Part shown: positions 59,468 to 64,000 of the stretch, piece after piece
Layout of the letters: every line of letters begins with the position of its first letter
How positions within the stretch are numbered: the stretch's first letter is position 1
From: Pinirhizobacter sp036499745
Lineage (GTDB): Bacteria > Pseudomonadota > Gammaproteobacteria > Xanthomonadales > Rhodanobacteraceae
NCBI RefSeq assembly: GCF_036499745.1
Contig: NZ_DASYDG010000010.1
Coordinates: forward strand, 186,001-250,000
Length of the DNA stretch: 64,000 bases
Reading direction: 5' to 3'
Program-made: the position numbers and the translations under genes
The notes under the pieces: generated by a model
The model's database searches: none
Seen by the model: only the letters and a program-made list of their open reading frames with translations
Told to the model about the DNA's origin: nothing

Positions 59468-59904
59468 TGCCCCAGCACGGTGACGGTTACCTTGCGCTGG
59501 TGCGCATGCGTGCGATGCTCGTAAAGATAGATGCCCTGCCAGGTGCCGAGCATTGGTTTGCCGGCATGCACGGGAACTGCCAGGCTGCAACCGGTAAGGA
59601 TGGCGCGTACGTGCGCGGGCATGTCGTCCGGGCCTTCATCGTCGTGGCGGAAGATCGGATCGCCATCGGGCACCAGGCGTGCGAAGAAGCGTTCAAGATC
59701 CGCCTGCACCACGGGATCGGCGTTTTCGCCGATCAGAAGCGAGCAGCTGGTGTGGTGCACGAATACCTGCACCAGCCCCGTGCCCACGCCGCTTGCGGTG
59801 ACGGCATCGCGTATTTGCTGGGTAACGTCGAACAACCCGCGGCCCCGCGTATGCACGGTAAAACCATGCTGCGCGATATGCTGCACGGGCTGCGCACGAG
59901 TCAT
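59464..59904 (-). CDS. YjbQ-family (UPF0047) protein
   Basis: A 146-residue small protein of the YjbQ fold: GLVQVFVHHTSCSLLIGENA with conserved His, and DDMPAHVRAILTGCSLAVPV, GTWQGIYLYEHR at the C-terminus. Members form trimers and are annotated as secondary thiamine-phosphate synthases, since some rescue thiamine mutants. It overlaps pdxH upstream by ATGA and the B12-binding gene downstream by TTGA, so three genes with cofactor links are coupled. Confidence 0.88.
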   Translation of the reverse strand: MTRAQPVQHIAQHGFTVHTRGRGLFDVTQQIRDAVTASGVGTGLVQVFVHHTSCSLLIGENADPVVQADLERFFARLVPDGDPIFRHDDEGPDDMPAHVRAILTGCSLAVPVHAGKPMLGTWQGIYLYEHRTHAHQRKVTVTVLGH

Positions 59905-60488
59905 GGATAGAGTAACCGGCTGCGCCAGGTTTCACCGAAACGGTCCCAGCGGATGCGTTCGTGCAGGCGGAATTCCGCCGCATACCAGAACTCAACCATG
60001 TTCGGCTGCATCAGGTAGCCACCCCAGTGCGGGGGGCGAGTCACGTCGCGGCCTTCGAATTCAGCCTCATATTTCGCCACGCGCTGCTCAAACGTGTCGC
60101 GGTCCGGAAGCGTTTGCGATTGCGCCGAGGCCCACGCGCCGATCTGGCTGCCGCGTGCACGCGTGGCGAAGTAGGCATCGGCCTCTTCCGGCTGCAGCCG
60201 GCTGGCGCCCCCTTCGAAGCGCACCTGCACGCCATGAGCGATGTGCTTCCAGTGGAAGGTAAGGGCCACCTGCGGATGCGCCTTCAGCTGCTCACCCTTG
60301 GCGCTTTCGGTGTTGGTGAAGAAGCGCAGGCCGCGCTCGTCCACGCCCTTGAGCAAGACGATGCGCGATGAAATGCGCCCATCGACATCGGCGGTGGCGA
60401 GGTTCATGGCAGTGGGTTCGGGATCGCCGCTGGCGCGCGCCTCCTCGAGCAGACCGCGGAAGGTGGCGAGGATGTCGGTGCTGAGCAT
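59901..60488 (-). CDS. pdxH: Pyridoxamine 5'-phosphate oxidase
   Basis: A 195-residue flavin enzyme that makes pyridoxal 5'-phosphate. Family marks: PTAMNLATADVDGRISSRIV, LKGVDERGLRFFTN, QVRFEGGASRL and the C-terminal FGETWRSRLLYP. The usual ending RLxP is present. ATG 60488 is the family start; more upstream open sequence is unrelated. It is divergent from the P-loop kinase gene (46 bp). Confidence 0.93.
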   Translation of the reverse strand: MLSTDILATFRGLLEEARASGDPEPTAMNLATADVDGRISSRIVLLKGVDERGLRFFTNTESAKGEQLKAHPQVALTFHWKHIAHGVQVRFEGGASRLQPEEADAYFATRARGSQIGAWASAQSQTLPDRDTFEQRVAKYEAEFEGRDVTRPPHWGGYLMQPNMVEFWYAAEFRLHERIRWDRFGETWRSRLLYP

Positions 60489-60534
60489 GCGAAGGGTTCG
60501 ATTCGGGCGATGGCAGGCACTATGCTCGGCTGCC

Positions 60535-61335
60535 ATGAGCGGATTGAATCCTAACATGGGGCCGGATGCACTGGCCGTGATGCTGCTGGACGGGGCGCCA
60601 CGCCTGCTGGGGATATCGGGCCTGCAGGGCAGCGGCAAAAGCACCGTAGCCGTGGCGATGGCACGCCTGGCAGGTGTTCGCGGCATGCGCGCCGTGTCGC
60701 TGTCACTGGACGACTTCTACCTCGACCACGACGCGCGCATGGCCCTGGGCCGCGAAGTTCATCCGCTGCTGGCCACCCGCGGCGTACCGGGCACGCACGA
60801 CCTCCACCTTCTTCTTTCCACGCTCGACGCACTGGTCGATCCGTCCACGCACTGGCCACTGGCCGTGCCGCGTTTCGACAAGGGACGTGACGACCGGATG
60901 CCACGCGAGCATTGGCAACAGGTGGATGGACCGCCGGGCCTGGTGGTGTTCGAAGGTTGGTGCCTGGGCGTGCCACCGCAGGACGACACCGAACTTGCCG
61001 TGCCGGTCAACGAGCTCGAGCGCGACGAAGACGCCGATGGTCGATGGCGGAACTTCGTCAATGCACAACTGGGCGCTTATGCAGCGGCCTGGGCGCGTAT
61101 CGATCGCCTGGCCGTGCTGCAGGCGCCTGGCTGGAATGTGGTGCGTTCATGGCGCGGGCAGGGTGAACGCAAACATGCGGGCGCGCCACGCGCGATGAAC
61201 GACAATGAGCTGGATCGTTTCCTGTCCCACTACGAGCGCATCAGCCGCCATGCCCTTCGCACGCTGCCGGCGCGCGCTGATGTCCTGGTGGCCCTGGACA
61301 CCGCGCGAACGCCGGTACGGATCACTCGACGATAA
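60535..61335 (+). CDS. P-loop kinase of the glycerate-kinase/YggC-like family
   Basis: A 266-residue protein with Walker A GLQGSGKST (about 29-37), SLDDFYLD after the first strand (nucleoside/glycerate-kinase type catalytic Asp), PRFDKGRDDRMP, VVFEGWCLGV and a lid-like VRSWRGQGERKHAG stretch. These match the group of D-glycerate 3-kinase and plant-type GLYK proteins related to uridine and phosphoribulokinases. The substrate is not proven. ATG 60535 is the first good start. Confidence 0.82.
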   Translation: MSGLNPNMGPDALAVMLLDGAPRLLGISGLQGSGKSTVAVAMARLAGVRGMRAVSLSLDDFYLDHDARMALGREVHPLLATRGVPGTHDLHLLLSTLDALVDPSTHWPLAVPRFDKGRDDRMPREHWQQVDGPPGLVVFEGWCLGVPPQDDTELAVPVNELERDEDADGRWRNFVNAQLGAYAAAWARIDRLAVLQAPGWNVVRSWRGQGERKHAGAPRAMNDNELDRFLSHYERISRHALRTLPARADVLVALDTARTPVRITRR

Positions 61336-61657
61336 CGGCCGTGCCGTAGGCCAGCACTTCGGTCACGCCCTCGGCGACGTCATTGGCGTCGTAGCGCATG
61401 GCGACCACGCCGTTGGCGCCATGCTCGCCGGCGTGCTGGAGCATCAGCTCGAAGGCTTCCTCGCGGGCCTTCTCGCACAGCTCGGTGTAGATCGTGATAT
61501 TGCCCCCGACCAGCGTCTGCAACGCAGCGCCGAGGTTGCCGATCACGCTGCGCGAACGCACGGTGATACCGCGCACCACGCCAAGCCCACGGACGATCCG
61601 GTGGCCGGGAATTTCATTGGAAGTGGAAACCATCTGCCGCTGCACGGGACCTGCCAT
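61322..61657 (-). CDS. YbjQ-family (UPF0145) protein
   Basis: A 111-residue protein of the YbjQ family: VSTSNEIPGHRIVRGLGVVR, GITVRSRSVIGNLGAALQTL, GANGVVAMRYDAND. The fold makes pentameric rings and is annotated as heavy-metal-binding in some databases, without clear function. ATG 61657 follows AGGAG. Its last 14 bases overlap the end of the convergent kinase gene. Confidence 0.92.
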   Translation of the reverse strand: MAGPVQRQMVSTSNEIPGHRIVRGLGVVRGITVRSRSVIGNLGAALQTLVGGNITIYTELCEKAREEAFELMLQHAGEHGANGVVAMRYDANDVAEGVTEVLAYGTAVIVE

Positions 61658-61676
61658 GGGATTCTCCTGGATGGAT

Positions 61677-62489
61677 TCAAATGAGGGCAGCGTAACCCAG
61701 TCTCGCGTCTGGCCACGCAGGCTGCCATCCGGTGGCGCGGAGTCGGTGATTGCGCAGCCGTTTGCTGCCGATGCCCGCGGGCGGCGGCCCCTCCAGCGGG
61801 AGCGGCGCGCCACATGCCACGGCAATCGCATCGTACAGTTCATGCATGGGCAGCGGCGTGTCGTCCACGCCGACATAGACCGGCGCCGGCGATGGATCGT
61901 CCAGCGCATGCATCAACGCGGACGCTGCGTCGTCGACGTGGATACGATTGACATGGAACGGATGCGAGCGCGGAACCCGGGCCTGGCCTGCACGCAGGCG
62001 TTCGACCAGTTGCAGGCGGCCGGGACCGTACAGTCCGGCCAGGCGCACGGCCGACCCACGCTGCCCTTGCACCAGCGCCTCGGCCTCCAGCAGCACGCGG
62101 CCGTTGAAACCCGGTGGCGCAGGTGGGGTGTCTTCGTCCACCCACCCGCCGTCGTGGTTACCGTAAACCGCGGAGGACGACGCCAGCACGACCCGCGCAT
62201 CGGGGTTGGCATCGAGCATGCGCGCCAGGCCGTGGACGAACACACGCCGATAAATGGCCTCGTCGCGGGTATCGGGCGTGGCAGTGAACACGACGGCATC
62301 GACGGATGGCAGCGGTGGTGGCTCGCCCACATCGCCCTGGTGCCAGTGCAGCCCTCCAGCATCCGGCACCTGGGCGCTTCGGCGCAGCGCATGTACTTCG
62401 ATACCCCGTACCAAAAGTCGCCGCGCCAGGCGCAAACCGACATCGCCGCAACCGGCAATGAGTACCCGCCGGCCGTAACTTGTTAGCAT
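61677..62489 (-). CDS. NAD(P)-binding epimerase/dehydratase-like (YeeZ-type) protein
   Basis: A 270-residue extended short-chain dehydrogenase-like protein. The Rossmann motif is IAGCGDVGLRLARRL, with GDVG instead of GxxGxxG as in the YeeZ/LcfB group; downstream are ASSSAVYGNHDGGW (SxxxVYG) and VRLAGLYGPGR. The catalytic YxxxK is not clear (GRVLLEAEALV occupies its place), so oxidoreductase activity is uncertain. ATG 62489 is used; ATG 62498 would overlap the aroK start codon on the other strand. Confidence 0.8.
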   Translation of the reverse strand: MLTSYGRRVLIAGCGDVGLRLARRLLVRGIEVHALRRSAQVPDAGGLHWHQGDVGEPPPLPSVDAVVFTATPDTRDEAIYRRVFVHGLARMLDANPDARVVLASSSAVYGNHDGGWVDEDTPPAPPGFNGRVLLEAEALVQGQRGSAVRLAGLYGPGRLQLVERLRAGQARVPRSHPFHVNRIHVDDAASALMHALDDPSPAPVYVGVDDTPLPMHELYDAIAVACGAPLPLEGPPPAGIGSKRLRNHRLRATGWQPAWPDARLGYAALI

Positions 62490-62496
62490 CGATGTC

Positions 62497-63039
62497 ATGA
62501 ATCCGTCGTCCAACCTCTTCGTCATCGGTCCTACGGGCGCAGGTAAGACCTCACTGGGCAAACGCGTAGCCGCGTATTACGACCTGCCCTTCGTCGACCT
62601 GGACCAGGCCATTGAAGCGAAGACCGGGGTGCCAGTGGCCACGATCTTCGAGATGGAGGGCGAAGCCGGTTTTCGCCAGCGCGAAAGCGCCTGCCTGGAC
62701 GAGTGTAGCCGCCAGCCCGGCGTGGTGCTGGCTACCGGCGGCGGCGCCGTGATAGACCCGCACAATCGGCAAACCCTGCGTGAACGCGGCTTCGTCATCT
62801 GGTTGCAGGTCGACGTGGACCAGCAACTGGGCCGGCTTGAGCACGACCACAACCGGCCGTTGCTGGAAACCGAAGACCGCCATGGCCGCCTGGTGGCCAT
62901 GGCTTCGGCCCGGGCCCCCTTCTACGGCGAAATCGCCGACCTCATCGTGCCACCGCAGGGCCATGGCCTGGCTGCGGCGGCAACGGCCACCATCGAACTC
63001 ATCGACGCCCACTGGCGGCGTCCCATGCGAGCCTCATGA
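62497..63039 (+). CDS. aroK: Shikimate kinase
   Basis: A 180-residue P-loop kinase phosphorylating shikimate: Walker A GPTGAGKTSLGK (11-22), shikimate-binding DLDQAIEAKTG, FRQRES and ATGGGAVI, and the lid Arg in LLETEDRHGRL. It overlaps aroB by ATGA, the conserved aroK-aroB pair. No clear ribosome-binding site precedes ATG 62497, so it may be translated from a short or leaderless message. Confidence 0.95.
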   Translation: MNPSSNLFVIGPTGAGKTSLGKRVAAYYDLPFVDLDQAIEAKTGVPVATIFEMEGEAGFRQRESACLDECSRQPGVVLATGGGAVIDPHNRQTLRERGFVIWLQVDVDQQLGRLEHDHNRPLLETEDRHGRLVAMASARAPFYGEIADLIVPPQGHGLAAAATATIELIDAHWRRPMRAS

Positions 63040-64000
63040 ACGAACTTACCGTCGCGCTCGGCGCGCGCAGCTACCCCGTCTGGATCGGAGCAGGCCTCAT
63101 CGACGATTCGCCCCGCTGGCGTGCGGCGATCCGCGGCCGACACGTGCTGATCGTTTCCAACACCACCGTAGCCCCGCTATACCTTGCGCGCGTGCGCGCC
63201 GGGCTAGAGGGCTTCCTCGTCGATACACATCTGATCGGGGACGGGGAAAGCGAAAAAACCTTCGCCAATGTCGGTGAGGTCCTGGCCTCGCTCGCCCGCC
63301 TGGGCGCCACGCGCGACGCCTGCATCATCGCCCTGGGCGGCGGCGTGGTCGGCGACCTGGCCGGCTTCGCCGCATCCTGCTGGATGCGCGGCATCGATTT
63401 CATCCAGATGCCCACCACCCTGCTGGCGATGGTCGATTCCTCAGTCGGTGGCAAGACCGGCGTGAACCTGCCCGAAGGCAAGAACCTGGTCGGCGCCTTC
63501 CACCAGCCGCGCGCGGTGGTGGCCGACATCGACACCCTGGCGAGCCTTCCCGACCGCGAATACCGCGCGGGCCTGGCCGAGATCGTCAAGGGGGCCGCCA
63601 TCGGCGATGCCGGCTTCTTCGCCTGGCTCGAAGACCACGCCGACGCACTGGAAGCCCGCGAGCCCACGCTGCTGGTCGAGGCCATCGCTCGCAAATGTGC
63701 CTACAAGGCCGGGGTCGTGTCCCGCGACGAGACCGAGCAAGGCGAACGCGCGCTCTTGAACCTGGGCCATACCTTCGGCCACGCGCTGGAAACCGCCGGC
63801 CACTACACCACGTTCCTGCACGGCGAGGCCGTGGCCGTGGGTATGGTGCTGGCGGCAAGGCTTTCCGAACGCATGGGCATGGCCGGCAGTGAAGACACCG
63901 CGCGCCTGTCCGCCCTGCTCCAGCGCCTGGGCCTGCCCATTGCCATGCCGGGCGGCAGCGACCCGGACGAGCTGCTGCGCCTGATGCGGCTGGACAAGAA
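63036..64000 (+). CDS. aroB: 3-Dehydroquinate synthase (cut by the window edge)
   Basis: 321 codons are present in frame and the gene continues past the right edge; about 40 residues are missing judging from the family length. NAD-binding ALGGGVVGDLAGFAAS, MPTTLLAMVDSSVGGKTGVN, metal and substrate residues in LAEIVKGAAIG, LLNLGHTFGHALE and HGEAVAVGM are intact. It converts DAHP to 3-dehydroquinate. Translation is coupled to aroK by ATGA. Confidence 0.96.
   Translation, partial: MNELTVALGARSYPVWIGAGLIDDSPRWRAAIRGRHVLIVSNTTVAPLYLARVRAGLEGFLVDTHLIGDGESEKTFANVGEVLASLARLGATRDACIIALGGGVVGDLAGFAASCWMRGIDFIQMPTTLLAMVDSSVGGKTGVNLPEGKNLVGAFHQPRAVVADIDTLASLPDREYRAGLAEIVKGAAIGDAGFFAWLEDHADALEAREPTLLVEAIARKCAYKAGVVSRDETEQGERALLNLGHTFGHALETAGHYTTFLHGEAVAVGMVLAARLSERMGMAGSEDTARLSALLQRLGLPIAMPGGSDPDELLRLMRLDK

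Overview
The window is GC-rich, densely packed bacterial chromosome, almost certainly from a gammaproteobacterium of the order Xanthomonadales, most likely the Rhodanobacteraceae (Luteibacter/Dyella type). That placement is inference from gene content: a Pil-Chp chemosensory cluster joined to gshB-tonB-yqgE-ruvX-pyrB and to pilU-pilT-proC-yggT in the order known from Pseudomonas aeruginosa PA0388-PA0413, a large Oar-like TonB receptor, and a RegB/RegA redox pair. No rRNA, tRNA, CRISPR array, prophage or complete insertion sequence is visible.

Layout. 0-3.2 kb: a cut LysR regulator divergent from a YeiH-type exporter, an atypical tyrosine recombinase and tsaB. 3.4-5.9 kb: a two-gene cassette (ornithine cyclodeaminase/mu-crystallin-family enzyme plus EntS-like MFS exporter) behind nested inverted repeats. 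6-12 kb (minus strand): creD, a YoaA-type helicase, mutT, folA, thyA and lgt. 12-20.3 kb: secreted S9 peptidase, 1007-residue Oar-like receptor, an interrupted PemK/MazF toxin, a candidate small RNA, dgkA and a POT peptide transporter. 20.3-24 kb: regB-regA, then an OmpR-type regulator with a degenerate histidine kinase. 24-27.8 kb: tesA divergent from ybbA-ybbP with overlapping start codons. 27.8-32.4 kb (minus): a tightly coupled run gspN-hisN-nudE-cysQ-mazG followed by a GIN-repeat protein. 32.4-34.6 kb: bioA and rsmE. 34.6-46.9 kb (minus): pilG-pilH-pilI-pilJ-chpA-chpB-chpC. 47.2-51 kb: gshB-tonB-yqgE-ruvX-pyrB. 51-54 kb: a large lipoprotein, a roughly 850-bp gene-free stretch holding two copies of an inverted-repeat element, and a BON-domain protein. 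54-64 kb: pilU and pilT, proC-yggT-DUF4426, pdxH-yjbQ-B12-binding protein, a P-loop kinase, ybjQ, an NAD-binding protein, aroK and the start of aroB.

How the genes fit together. The Chp genes form one phosphorelay (PilJ receptor, PilI/ChpC couplers, ChpA kinase, PilG/PilH regulators) that elsewhere controls the retraction motors PilT and PilU, also encoded here. The methyltransferase gene pilK is absent, and ChpB has lost two of its three catalytic residues, so receptor-methylation adaptation looks abandoned. The S9 peptidase, Oar-like receptor and POT carrier could together support peptide scavenging; this is inference from proximity.

The most unusual signals are: (1) a PemK/MazF toxin whose frame is broken exactly at CTT TGA C, the core of the prfB (RF2) programmed +1 frameshift site; (2) a convergent, structured, roughly 138-nt candidate small RNA with its own promoter-like sequence and UUCG-capped terminator; (3) two 234-239-bp elements whose cores are alike but whose long terminal repeats differ between copies while staying self-complementary within each copy; (4) the coupled loss of PilK and of ChpB catalytic residues; (5) the enzyme-plus-exporter cassette.
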